Source of the DNA: JBJXFY01 sp046155815
Lineage (GTDB): Bacteria; Verrucomicrobiota; Verrucomicrobiia; Limisphaerales; CAIMTB01
DNA: 7,279 bases
Direction: 5' to 3'
Assembly (NCBI GenBank): GCA_046155815.1
Contig: JBJXFY010000331.1
Coordinates: 1-7,279, forward strand
Positions 1 through 6,321 of the stretch are shown one piece after another. Within the stretch, counting starts at the first letter, position 1; each line of letters opens with the position of its first letter. The position numbers were made by a program, and so were the translations under genes. The notes under the pieces are model-generated. The model was not told the origin of the DNA. It saw only the letters and a list, made by a program, of their open reading frames with translations, and ran no database searches.

Positions 1-388
1 CCGGCGGCGAGATGTCCGCGATGTAGGCCTGCGCCACCGTCAGGTTCGCGCCGCAGATGCCGCCGAGGATGCGCGAGGCGAGGATCAGCCCCAGCGCCGT
101 GCCCGCGTGCGCGGCCGACGAGCCGAGCGCAAAAAGCGCGTAGCTCCCCGCGAAGCCCGCCGTGCTGATGAGCAGCACCGGCCGGCGCCCGATGCGGTCC
201 GAGAGCCGCCCCCAGCGCGGCGCGAAGACGAACTGCATGAGAGAGTAGGACGCCACGATCAGGCCGATGACCCACTCCGGCGCGCCGAAGTTCGAGACGT
301 ACTTGGGCAGCAGCGGAAAGACGATGCCGAAGCCGACCAGGTCCAGGAAGACGGTGAGGAAGATGACGGCAAGCGAGCGTTTTCTCAT
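1..388 (-). CDS. TetA-like MFS efflux transporter, N-terminal part (3' end outside window)
   Basis: The 129 visible codons encode the first part of a major facilitator superfamily drug/H+ antiporter of the DHA1/TetA type, an inner-membrane protein expected to export small hydrophobic compounds by proton antiport. TM1 covers about residues 6-28, with the family pattern LDLVGFGIVFPLLP. The next helix (about 38-56) contains ASYSLMQFVFAP. It is followed by the hallmark loop motif A, WGRLSDRIGRRPVLL, at 59-73. The TM4-region stretch SRILGGICGANLTVAQAYIADI at about 105-126 resembles the same region of TetA proteins. The ATG at 386-388 is the natural start because it places a short basic MRKR end directly before TM1. 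No Shine-Dalgarno sequence is visible. The gene lies 110 bp downstream of the pseudopilin gene on the same strand, and alternative hairpins fill that gap. The frame stays open to the left edge, so it is cut by the window and not necessarily broken. The substrate cannot be told from this half; tetracycline resistance should not be assumed. Confidence 0.93.
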   Translation of the reverse strand, partial: MRKRSLAVIFLTVFLDLVGFGIVFPLLPKYVSNFGAPEWVIGLIVASYSLMQFVFAPRWGRLSDRIGRRPVLLISTAGFAGSYALFALGSSAAHAGTALGLILASRILGGICGANLTVAQAYIADISPP

Positions 389-498
389 GCGGCGGCGGGC
401 ACGACGGGCCGGAGGGTAAGGGCCGCCGTGCCAAAGCAAAGGCGGCCCTTGGCTGCCGCCGCGCCCGCGCGGAGCAGGCCACCGGGCGAGTCCCCCGC
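389..498 (-). promoter_or_regulatory. Leader of the MFS gene with mutually exclusive hairpins
   Basis: This gap separates the pseudopilin stop from the MFS start on the minus strand. Three segments can pair in two ways. Segment A (441-450) pairs with segment B (418-427) as a perfect 10-bp helix, arms AAGGGCCGCC and GGCGGCCCTT, around a 13-nt loop. Segment B extended (423-432) can instead pair with segment C (398-407); in minus-strand RNA this is 10 continuous pairs including one G-U. The two helices share 423-427 and cannot coexist. The B:C helix ends 9 nt before the MFS ATG. The first helix may simply be a terminator for the pseudopilin gene, although only two U residues follow it. Regulation is an inference; the second helix alone could be chance in GC-rich DNA. 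Confidence 0.4.
418..450 (-). terminator. Perfect 10-bp inverted repeat, possible terminator after the pseudopilin gene
   Basis: The arms at 418-427 and 441-450 are exact reverse complements separated by 13 nt. The hairpin begins about 49 nt downstream of the pseudopilin stop codon. It lacks a proper U-tract, with only UU at the base of the stem followed by ACCC. If it stops transcription, it may do so as a pause or together with Rho. An attenuation role for the MFS gene is the alternative. Confidence 0.4.
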
Positions 499-1275
499 TC
501 ACCACAGCCCGAAGGCCCCGTCCGCGTCCCACAGGTTCGAGACACGGTAGGTCCGCATCTGGCGGATGCCGCGCCAGGCGACCGAACCGTCGAGCAGCCC
601 CACGTTGCCGCCCTCGGCGCCATGGTCGAGCGGCGTCTCGTTGAAGGCGCTGGGATGCTCGTCAAAGTAGCCCTCATCGTGCACCACGGGCCCCCTCGCA
701 CGGTGCGGCACGAGGATGCGGGGAAAGCTGTAGCAATGGACGTTCAGGTCGGCGACCAGCACGAGAGTTGGGTCGTCAGCGGCCTTCTGCGGCGAGATCC
801 AGGCGTTGGTGGTGCCCGCCGGCGAGGACCAGGGCGTCTGCGGGTGCCCGCCCAGATAGTGGTAGCCGATGGCCACGCCGTAATCGTCGTGCGTGCGCCA
901 GCCGGCGCGGCGCTCCATCCACGGGTGGAGGTTGGGGCAGTCCAGCGACTTCAGCGTGCCCGAGTAGCGGAGGATGTTCGTCTTCGATTCGTTGGAGAGG
1001 ATCGGCGTGTGCGTGTCGTTCTTGTTGCTGTTGTCCGTCTCCGGCCGGGGGAGGAACTGGTCGTGATCGCCGGCGTAGGCGTGGCAGGCGAGGATGAACT
1101 GCCGCGCGTTGCTGAGGCACACGGCGCGGCGTGAGCGCTCCTTGGCCCCGGCCAGCGCGGGCAGCAGCAGGCTGGCCAGGATCGCGATGATGGCGATGAC
1201 CACCAGCAGCTCGATCAGCGTGAAGCCTCGCGCCAAGGCGGGGCGGCGGACCAATGACGCGGCCATGGGCGGCAT
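499..1275 (-). CDS. Type IV pilin-like / type II secretion pseudopilin, orphan Verrucomicrobial type
   Basis: A 258-aa secreted or inner-membrane-anchored pseudopilin. The leader ends at R16-G17, followed by FTLIE (F18-E22), the recognition site of the prepilin peptidase PilD/GspO, with the conserved Glu at mature position 5. A single hydrophobic helix runs from about 18 to 41. The C-terminal globular part has Cys at 53, 64, 113 and 181. Near its end is an H218...NVGLLDGSVAW stretch (224-234) that recalls the H-X9-DG motif of DUF1559-type pseudopilins, here with ten intervening residues. Such proteins exist in large orphan families in Verrucomicrobia, Planctomycetes and Lentisphaerae and are mostly of unknown function. 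The first ATG (1273-1275) directly touches the stop codon of the upstream beta-propeller gene, so the two are probably co-transcribed and translationally coupled. The second ATG (1264-1266) is an equally good start: it leaves a 14-residue leader and has the CCCATGG context seen at other starts here. No pilus-assembly genes are in the window. Confidence 0.93.
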   Translation of the reverse strand: MPPMAASLVRRPALARGFTLIELLVVIAIIAILASLLLPALAGAKERSRRAVCLSNARQFILACHAYAGDHDQFLPRPETDNSNKNDTHTPILSNESKTNILRYSGTLKSLDCPNLHPWMERRAGWRTHDDYGVAIGYHYLGGHPQTPWSSPAGTTNAWISPQKAADDPTLVLVADLNVHCYSFPRILVPHRARGPVVHDEGYFDEHPSAFNETPLDHGAEGGNVGLLDGSVAWRGIRQMRTYRVSNLWDADGAFGLW

Positions 1276-2805
1276 TCAGGGCCGGGCGCGAACACGGAGG
1301 AACTCGGTGCCCGCGCCGGTCGGCAACGTGGCCTCAAGCACGCCGTTGGTGGCGCTCCAAGCAACGGCCTGCGGCTGCCATGCCGTGGTGCCTCGGGCGA
1401 AGGTGGCGGCCTTCTGCACCTCGACGCGCGCGGCGTCCGCGGCGCCGAGCGGCTCGCCGGACGCGCCGCCCAGCGTCAGCCGCAGGCCGCCGGGAGCGGG
1501 GACGCCGGCCACCTTGAGCCACGGCAGCGGCTGGGTCTCGGGCGCGAGGTCCAGCGCGACGATCTCGGACGAGCTTCGCGCGTAGAGCCGGCCGTTCGCA
1601 AAGGCCGGGTTGTTCCAGCAGTAGGCCGTGAGCGCCTGGTAACGGCCGCGCTCGACATAGCGTGCCGAGTCGGGCTGCACGAGCACCAGCTCGCCACCCT
1701 CGGTCAGCACCAGGATCATGCCGCCGACCTTGATCACCGATCCGAAGCCCGGGTTGCCGGAGCCGACGGACGAGGTGCGCCAGCGGTTGGTGCGCCCCGC
1801 AAGGTCGAAGCACGCCAGGCTCCGCGAGCTGCGCTCCACGATGCTGTACAGGACGCCCTCATGATGCACCGGCGTGGCCCAGTGGTTCTGAAACTCCGTG
1901 GCCTGAATGAACTGCGCCTGCGCCACGCTGAAGGCGGCGCCGGCCTGCACGATCCGGGCGTTCCACGCGCCGCGGCCATACGCGGCCGAGGCGTACACAC
2001 GGTCGCCGGCCACGATCGGGCTGGCCGCGGTGGAGGTTCCCGAAGGCGTGAAGCTGTAGCGCCACAGGACATCGCCCGAGTCCGGCGCGACGCCCACGAG
2101 GCCGGACATCGTGAGGAACACCGCCTGCGGCACGCCGTGAATCGTCGCCCACGCGGGCGTGGCGTGGGTCATGCCGTCGCCGTGCCGCGCCCAGACGGTC
2201 GTGCCGTCGTTCTTGCGGAGGGCCACGAGCCGCTGGCTGCCAACATTTGAGTTCACGTAGATCAGGTCGCCCACGACGAGCGGCGACGCGGCGTTCTGCC
2301 AGCTGATCACGGACGTGCCCGGAAACTCCGCCACGAAGTCCCGGCTCCAGATGACCTCGCCCGTGTCGGCCCGGAGGCAGTGCAGCTTCAGAAACGAGGA
2401 GAAGACGTAGACCCGGTCGCCGTCCACGGAGGGCGTGGAGCGCGGGCCATCGATGTTGTCATCGTAGCCGGCCAGGTTGTCGTAGTTCGCCGCGTCCACC
2501 GCCCGCGCCCACAGCTCCGCGCCGGTGCCGGCGTCCAGTGCGAGGCAGTGTTCCCCGCCGTGGCGGCGGACCAGCGTGAAGACGCGCCCACCGGCCACCA
2601 CGGGCGAGCTCCAGCCTGGGGAAATCGTCCTCCTCCAGACCTGTGCGGGCGGCCGGGCGGCCCAGTTGGTTCGGAGCGCCTCGGAGGAAGAGCCGTCGAA
2701 GTTCGGGCCCCGGTACTGGGGCCAGTCCGCCGCGCCGGCCGCAAAGGCAACGATGAGGAGGCCGAGGCCGGCGAGGCATCGAGGGAAGCGCCGGATCGCA
2801 GCCAT
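1276..2805 (-). CDS. Secreted PQQ-like beta-propeller repeat protein (BamB-like fold)
   Basis: A 509-aa protein with a signal peptide: basic MAAIRRFPR, a hydrophobic core at about 11-22, and probable cleavage after the AGA at 23-25 or one residue later. The mature start is DWPQYRGP, the usual opening of planctomycete/Verrucomicrobial PQQ-binding-like propeller proteins. Propeller blades show as repeated strands of the type 'sPvv.gdrVy' followed by 'l.alda.tGe..W', at about 66-100, 125-154, 174-205, 228-248, 261-272 and 310-342. The stretch ISWQNAASPLVVGDLIYVN (167-185) is typical of the family. It most likely acts in the periplasm or outside the cell as a scaffold or binding protein; PQQ binding and enzymatic activity are not shown by the sequence. 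The last about 85 residues (from 424) leave the propeller pattern and end in FLRVRARP, like a small added C-terminal beta module. I chose the ATG at 2803-2805 because the signal peptide begins there. The same frame stays open upstream to 4119, but that stretch is antisense to the TPR gene. Its stop abuts the pseudopilin start. Confidence 0.93.
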   Translation of the reverse strand: MAAIRRFPRCLAGLGLLIVAFAAGAADWPQYRGPNFDGSSSEALRTNWAARPPAQVWRRTISPGWSSPVVAGGRVFTLVRRHGGEHCLALDAGTGAELWARAVDAANYDNLAGYDDNIDGPRSTPSVDGDRVYVFSSFLKLHCLRADTGEVIWSRDFVAEFPGTSVISWQNAASPLVVGDLIYVNSNVGSQRLVALRKNDGTTVWARHGDGMTHATPAWATIHGVPQAVFLTMSGLVGVAPDSGDVLWRYSFTPSGTSTAASPIVAGDRVYASAAYGRGAWNARIVQAGAAFSVAQAQFIQATEFQNHWATPVHHEGVLYSIVERSSRSLACFDLAGRTNRWRTSSVGSGNPGFGSVIKVGGMILVLTEGGELVLVQPDSARYVERGRYQALTAYCWNNPAFANGRLYARSSSEIVALDLAPETQPLPWLKVAGVPAPGGLRLTLGGASGEPLGAADAARVEVQKAATFARGTTAWQPQAVAWSATNGVLEATLPTGAGTEFLRVRARP

Positions 2806-3093
2806 GGGCCACTGTGATTCACGGCGGCCGTTCGTCAACGGCTGTGCAGGGCAAGGACCAGCCGGGAACAGGTCGGACTCCGGGCCCGGGTCGCGGACAG
2901 GAGTGGAACGGGAGGAAGCCATGGAAACGATGCAGGGCGGCGTGTCCCAATCCGAGCGTGGAAATTCCGGCGACGGGGGCAGCGAGAAGCCCCTTCGGTT
3001 CCGGCGCCCGTCCGTGGCGGATCCGGCGCTCCGTTCCCTCCGCTGACTTCTGTTCAACCCCGCCGTTTGGGCTAAGCTCTCCGGGCACAGCCC
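2806..3093. other. Divergent intergenic region between the propeller and TPR genes
   Basis: These 288 bp lie between two divergently oriented starts and must hold both promoters unless the propeller gene is transcribed from further away. I see no convincing sigma-70 pair on either strand. A TTGACG hexamer on the minus strand near 2832-2837 has no matching -10 at a proper distance. A modest hairpin (GGGGC at 2976-2980, GCCCC at 2989-2993, 8-nt loop) is the only notable dyad. No small ORF with a recognisable protein was found; the open frames here are extensions of frames antisense to, or overlapping, the flanking genes. Confidence 0.6.
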
Positions 3094-4482
3094 ATGGCCG
3101 AAAAGGAACTTCAGGAAATCGCGCGCGCGCTCCGCGACCAGTACGACCGCGGCCTCGCGGCGTACCACAAGGACAACTTCGACTACGCCATCACGCTGCT
3201 CGCCGAGGCGCTGCGCAAGGAGCCCGCCTTCTTCGAGGCCCGGCAGACGCTGCGGGCCGCGCAGTTCAAGCGCGCCGGCGCCCGCCGCGGCGGCTTCTTC
3301 AAGCGGATGCTCGGCCACGGCCAGGCCGCCCCGCTCCTCGCCCGCGCCCAGCTCGCCCTGCGCACGAACCCCGCCGACGCCCTGCCGCTGGCCGAGCAGA
3401 TCCTCGAGGACGACCCGGCGAACGCCGCCGCCCACAAGCTGCTCGCCGAGGCCGCCGGCCAGCTCGGCCTGCGCCGCACCGCCGTGCTCTCGCTTGAAAT
3501 CGTCTTCAAGAACGCCCCCGGCGACCGTGACGCCGCCCTCCGCCTCGCCCGTGCGCTCATCGCCGCCGGCCAGGGGCCGCGCGCCGACAAGATCCTCGCC
3601 GACCTGCTCGCCGCGAACCCCGCCGACCTGGAGGTCGCGCAGGTGTACAAGGATCTCGGCGCCCGCCGCAGCCTGAACGAACAGGGCTACGCGAAGCTGG
3701 AGGGCGGCGGCGGCTCCTACCGCGACGTCCTCCGGAACGAGGCCGAGGCCGTCTCGCTCGAACAGGAGCACCGCGTGGTGAAGTCCGGGGACGTGGCCGA
3801 CAAACTCATCGCGGAGCACGAGGCCCGCCTCGCCGCCGAGCCGGGCAACCTCAAGCTGCTCCGCGCCCTCGGCGAACTCTACACGCAGAAGAAGCAGTTC
3901 GACCGGGCGTTGACCGCCTTCCAACGCATCGCCGACGCCGAGGGCAAGGTGGATCCGGGCCTCGAGCGCGCCGTCATGGACACGCGCCTGAAGCAGTTCG
4001 AGGACGAGGCCGGCGCCGCCCCGGACCCCGCCGTGCGCGCCCGCATCGGGGCGGAACGCGACGCCTTCCGCCTCGCGGAGCTGCAGAAGCTCGTCGAGCG
4101 CTACCCGACCGACCTGCACCTGCGCTACGACCTCGGCGCGGCCTGCCTCGACGCCGGCAAGGTCACCGAGGCCATCCGCGAACTGCAGCGGGCGCAGAAC
4201 AACCCCAACCGCCGGGTGCCGGCGATGGGCCTGCTAGGCGAGGCCTTCGCGCGCCGCGGGATGCTCGACCTGGCCGTGCGCACGCTGGCGAACGCGCTGA
4301 AGGAGAAGGCCGTGTTCGACGAGGAGAAGAAGGCGCTGCTGTACCAGCTCGGCTGCGTGTACGCGCAGCAGGGCCGGGCTGACCAGGCGGTGGAGCAGTT
4401 CAAGCTGATCTACGAGGCCGACATCGGCTACCGGGACGTCGCGGACAAGGTGGACGGGTACTACGCGGCCAAGGGGGCGTGA
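3094..4482 (+). CDS. Tetratricopeptide repeat (TPR) protein
   Basis: A 462-aa, almost entirely alpha-helical protein with no signal peptide or membrane segment, so probably cytoplasmic. TPR-like helical hairpins are visible at about 16-49 (YDRGLAAYHKDNFDYAITLLAEALRK region), 87-120, 144-178, 252-285, 341-374 and 414-447, with the usual small residues at positions 8 and 20 and Pro near the repeat ends. Between the first and second repeats is a strongly basic segment (about 59-72, with RAGARRGGFFKR), and a Gly-rich linker GGGGS lies at 204-208. The C-terminal ending IYEADIGYRDVADKV is a common closing of bacterial TPR proteins. The family mediates protein-protein contacts; the partner is unknown. 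The ATG at 3094 begins a natural N-terminus, with no Shine-Dalgarno sequence upstream. The gene stands alone: it diverges from the propeller gene and converges on the sugar dehydrogenase gene. The 438-codon open frame antisense to it is a by-product of GC-rich codon use. Confidence 0.93.
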   Translation: MAEKELQEIARALRDQYDRGLAAYHKDNFDYAITLLAEALRKEPAFFEARQTLRAAQFKRAGARRGGFFKRMLGHGQAAPLLARAQLALRTNPADALPLAEQILEDDPANAAAHKLLAEAAGQLGLRRTAVLSLEIVFKNAPGDRDAALRLARALIAAGQGPRADKILADLLAANPADLEVAQVYKDLGARRSLNEQGYAKLEGGGGSYRDVLRNEAEAVSLEQEHRVVKSGDVADKLIAEHEARLAAEPGNLKLLRALGELYTQKKQFDRALTAFQRIADAEGKVDPGLERAVMDTRLKQFEDEAGAAPDPAVRARIGAERDAFRLAELQKLVERYPTDLHLRYDLGAACLDAGKVTEAIRELQRAQNNPNRRVPAMGLLGEAFARRGMLDLAVRTLANALKEKAVFDEEKKALLYQLGCVYAQQGRADQAVEQFKLIYEADIGYRDVADKVDGYYAAKGA

Positions 4483-4600
4483 CGGAACGTCGCCGGCCGA
4501 GGTGCCGGGAAACGGCCCACGAACGCCCAGGCAACGGCAGCCCGTGCGCGCCGATGGTCACCGCCGCTTTCCGGCGCCCCAGGACGCCCCGGCCTGCTGA
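4483..4600. other. Convergent intergenic spacer
   Basis: These 118 bp separate the stops of the TPR gene (plus) and the sugar dehydrogenase gene (minus). Two short dyads are visible: CGCCG/CGGCG at 4562-4566 and 4572-4576 with a 5-nt loop, and GGCCG/CGGCC at 4495-4499 and 4513-4517. Neither has a T-run on either strand, so no intrinsic terminator can be claimed, although a bidirectional one would be expected here. Confidence 0.5.
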
Positions 4601-5908
4601 TCACTGCGCCGCGACCAGTTTCCACACGCGGCCGTTGGTGCCGACGAGGCCGTTGCTCCGGTTGGAGAGCACATACAGCTCGCCGTCGGCGTCCTCGCCC
4701 AGCCCGCACACGTAGGCGGGCACCTTGCCGGCCGGGTTCATCGGCAGGGCCAGCGGTTCCATGGACCATTTCCCCTCGTTCATGGTCGCCACGTACAGCC
4801 GGCCGTCGGGCACGGACCAGTTCTTGGACCAGTCGGCGAAGACGTACTTGCCCCGCAGCTCCGGCAGCGCCTGGCCACGGTACACGTGGCCGCCGGTGAT
4901 GCTGATGCCGGCGGCTTCCTTGTCGCCGGGCCAGCCGTTCACGTTCTTGTACTCGAGCGCGGGGTCGAGGAGCGGTTCGCCGAGCAACCCGGTCCGCGGC
5001 CGGTCCGTCGGCATGCGCTTGGGGTCTTCCTTGTCGAATCCGGCGGTGCCCTCGCGGATCGGCCAGCCGTAGTTGCCGCCCTTGGCAATGACGTTGATCT
5101 CCTCCCACATGGTTTGGCCCACGTCCGCAAGGATGAGGGCATGGCCGGGCGCGGGTCCAAAGGACATGCCCCAGGGGTTGCGCAGGCCGGTCGCAAAGAT
5201 CTCCGGCAGCGCGTCCTTCCGGCCGACGAACGGATTGTCCGAGGGCACGGCGTAGGGCTTTCCGCCGGCCTGCCGGTCCACGTCGAGCCGGAGCATCTTG
5301 CCGAGCAGGGTGGTGAGGATCTGGCTGTTGCCCTGGGGATCGTGGCCGCGGCCGGTGCCGTTCGCGTTCCCACCGTCACCGATGCTGACGTACAGGAAGC
5401 CGTCCGGGCCGAACACGAGCCGGCCGGAGTTGTGGTTCATGTGCGGCTGGTGAATCTGCAGCAGCACGCGCTCGGTGGCCAGGTCCGTGGTCGCGTCCGC
5501 CGACGCGGTGAACTCGGAGAGCAGGTCGGTGTGGTCCCATTCCTTCGCCTTGAGGTCGGCATCGCCCAGGGGAGCCGAGTAGAAGACGTAGAATTTCCGG
5601 TTCTCGGCGAACTTCGGGTGCAGTGCCAGGCCGAGCAGGCCACGCTCGTCAAAGCCCGCGTTGAGCTTCACCAGCTTGGACCGCAGGTCGAGGAAGGGCG
5701 TGGCCGCCGTCTCGCCACCGCCGCCCACCACCTGCACCACGCCGGTCTGGTCCGCGACCAGGAGACGCCGCGCATCGAGGGGGACCAGCGTCAGCGGCTG
5801 CACGAAGCCGCCGGCGAAGGGTTTCAGCGCGGGGGCGGCTGTGAGCGCCGCAGGGACGGCCAGTACGGCGGCGAGCAGGGCCGCGCGGAGGGGGCGGTTG
5901 GAGGTCAC
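4601..5908 (-). CDS. PQQ-dependent sugar dehydrogenase-like protein (glucose/sorbosone dehydrogenase family)
   Basis: A 435-aa exported six-bladed beta-propeller of the GSDH family, which oxidises aldose sugars or sorbosone with PQQ as cofactor in the periplasm. An Ala/Leu-rich signal peptide covers about 1-25 (RPLRAALLAAVLAVPAALTAA). Family landmarks in order are LLVADQTGVVQVV (49-61), DERGLLGLALHPKF (87-100), NHNSGRLVFGPDGFLYVSIGDGG (158-180), GLRNPWGMSF (241-250), GGNYGWP (277-283), GGHVYRG (339-345) and KYVFADW (354-360). His159 sits where soluble glucose dehydrogenase has its catalytic base, and Arg243 in GLRNPWG matches the PQQ-contacting Arg region. Length agrees with the family. The true substrate is not predictable, and many environmental members are uncharacterised. 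I chose the GTG at 5906-5908 because it directly precedes the signal peptide; the frame also runs open to 6106, but that extension is antisense to the neighbouring small gene. A plausible promoter lies so close that the mRNA could be leaderless. No PQQ biosynthesis genes are in the window. Confidence 0.92.
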   Translation of the reverse strand: MTSNRPLRAALLAAVLAVPAALTAAPALKPFAGGFVQPLTLVPLDARRLLVADQTGVVQVVGGGGETAATPFLDLRSKLVKLNAGFDERGLLGLALHPKFAENRKFYVFYSAPLGDADLKAKEWDHTDLLSEFTASADATTDLATERVLLQIHQPHMNHNSGRLVFGPDGFLYVSIGDGGNANGTGRGHDPQGNSQILTTLLGKMLRLDVDRQAGGKPYAVPSDNPFVGRKDALPEIFATGLRNPWGMSFGPAPGHALILADVGQTMWEEINVIAKGGNYGWPIREGTAGFDKEDPKRMPTDRPRTGLLGEPLLDPALEYKNVNGWPGDKEAAGISITGGHVYRGQALPELRGKYVFADWSKNWSVPDGRLYVATMNEGKWSMEPLALPMNPAGKVPAYVCGLGEDADGELYVLSNRSNGLVGTNGRVWKLVAAQ

Positions 5909-5916
5909 GGCGGGAG

Positions 5917-5944
5917 ACAATAGGAACGCCTCGCCAAAACTCAA
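5917..5944 (-). promoter_or_regulatory. Candidate sigma-70 promoter for the sugar dehydrogenase gene
   Basis: Read on the minus strand, TTGAGT (5939-5944) and TATTGT (5917-5922) are separated by 16 bp, each matching the consensus at four of six positions. Transcription would start near 5910, almost on the GTG at 5908, giving a leaderless or nearly leaderless message. This short AT-richer patch stands out from the GC-rich surroundings. It rests on hexamer matching only. Confidence 0.4.
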
Positions 5945-5951
5945 TGCCGAC

Positions 5952-5984
5952 GCGGCGACGCCCTCGGCGACGGGACGTCGCCGC
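5952..5984. repeat. Three-copy dyad (two direct, one inverted) in the divergent spacer
   Basis: CGGCGACG occurs at 5953-5960 and again at 5965-5972, and its exact reverse complement CGTCGCCG is at 5976-5983. The second and third copies form a perfect 8-bp stem on a 3-nt GGA loop. The first and third form a 9-bp stem (5952-5960 with 5976-5984). The element lies between the candidate -35 of the sugar dehydrogenase gene and the start of the small membrane protein gene. It could be a regulator-binding dyad or an RNA hairpin in the small gene's leader. Confidence 0.5.
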
Positions 5985-6044
5985 CACCAGGAGAATGGCC
6001 TTGTCGCGTCCGCGCGCCTTTCCCATCGTCGCAACGCCTCACCC

Positions 6045-6317
6045 ATGCAAAACCAAACCCTCTCGCATGTGCTGGTGCTGCTGCTGGGCGCGCTGGCGCT
6101 CGCCACCGCCGTGCTGGCCTACCGCTACGTCCGCGAAACGCAGCGCGCAAACCTGTGGCAGTCCCAGGTCGTGGCCGTGGAACTGCGCGAGAAGCGGCTC
6201 AAGACCATGGTCGCCGGGGCGCTCGACCTGGCCCGCACCGACCCCGCGGTGTTGGAGGCGCTGGGCCGCGCCGGCTTCCGCCTGACCAACGCACCGGCCA
6301 AACCCGCCGCCCGCTGA
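6045..6317 (+). CDS. Small single-pass membrane protein, unknown function
   Basis: A 90-aa protein that I cannot assign to a characterised family. After a short polar start (MQNQTLSH) it has one hydrophobic helix at about 9-26 (VLVLLLGALALATAVLAY), flanked on the C-terminal side by R27 and R30. A charged helix follows at about 30-60 (ETQRANLWQSQVVAVELREKRLK), then the segment LARTDPAVLEALGRAGFRL (68-86) and a Pro/Ala tail. A single uncleaved anchor with the C-terminal part outside the cytoplasm, or the reverse, is possible; the basic residues after the helix favour a cytoplasmic C-terminus. The reading frame stays open further upstream, but the ATG at 6045 gives the only sensible start ahead of the membrane helix. 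It is followed after 4 bp by a second small membrane protein gene, so the two are probably one operon. Confidence 0.8.
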   Translation: MQNQTLSHVLVLLLGALALATAVLAYRYVRETQRANLWQSQVVAVELREKRLKTMVAGALDLARTDPAVLEALGRAGFRLTNAPAKPAAR

Positions 6318-6321
6318 AGCC

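Larger units (their letters stand above)
5909..6044. other. Divergent intergenic region, sugar dehydrogenase / small membrane protein genes
   Basis: This 136-bp spacer holds the candidate minus-strand promoter and the three-copy dyad. For the plus-strand gene I could not find a convincing promoter. The sequence just before its ATG is pyrimidine-rich (GCCTCACCC) and contains no Shine-Dalgarno sequence. Confidence 0.5.

Noticed and set aside
107..550. Plus-strand open frame of 147 codons over the MFS gene and its leader
   Set aside because: It is Arg/Ala/Glu-rich with no recognisable domain and lies antisense to a clear TetA-like transporter; a shadow frame.
3048..3078. Possible promoter for the TPR gene ending in TAAGCT (3073-3078)
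   Set aside because: The -10 matches only three of six positions, and no acceptable -35 lies 16-18 bp upstream.
2525..3497. Two overlapping plus-strand frames across the propeller/TPR divergent spacer
   Set aside because: They run out of frame into the TPR gene and have Arg/Pro-rich composition with no conserved motif; no separate gene is supported.
2806..4119. A 438-codon open extension upstream of the propeller gene, fully antisense to most of the TPR gene
   Set aside because: The signal peptide and DWPQYRGP opening place the propeller start at 2805. The extension has low-complexity composition with no domain, and is explained by GC-rich codon use of the TPR gene on the other strand.
4562..4576. 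Short hairpin in the convergent spacer as a terminator
   Set aside because: The stem is only 5 bp with no T-run on either strand, as expected by chance at this GC content.
4886..5923. Plus-strand 345-codon frame antisense to the sugar dehydrogenase gene
   Set aside because: The family motifs are all on the minus strand; this frame is a repetitive Val/Gly/Arg/His-rich shadow.
5909..6106. N-terminal extension of the sugar dehydrogenase to an ATG at 6106
   Set aside because: It would overlap the divergent small membrane protein gene and put some 66 non-conserved residues before an obvious signal peptide.
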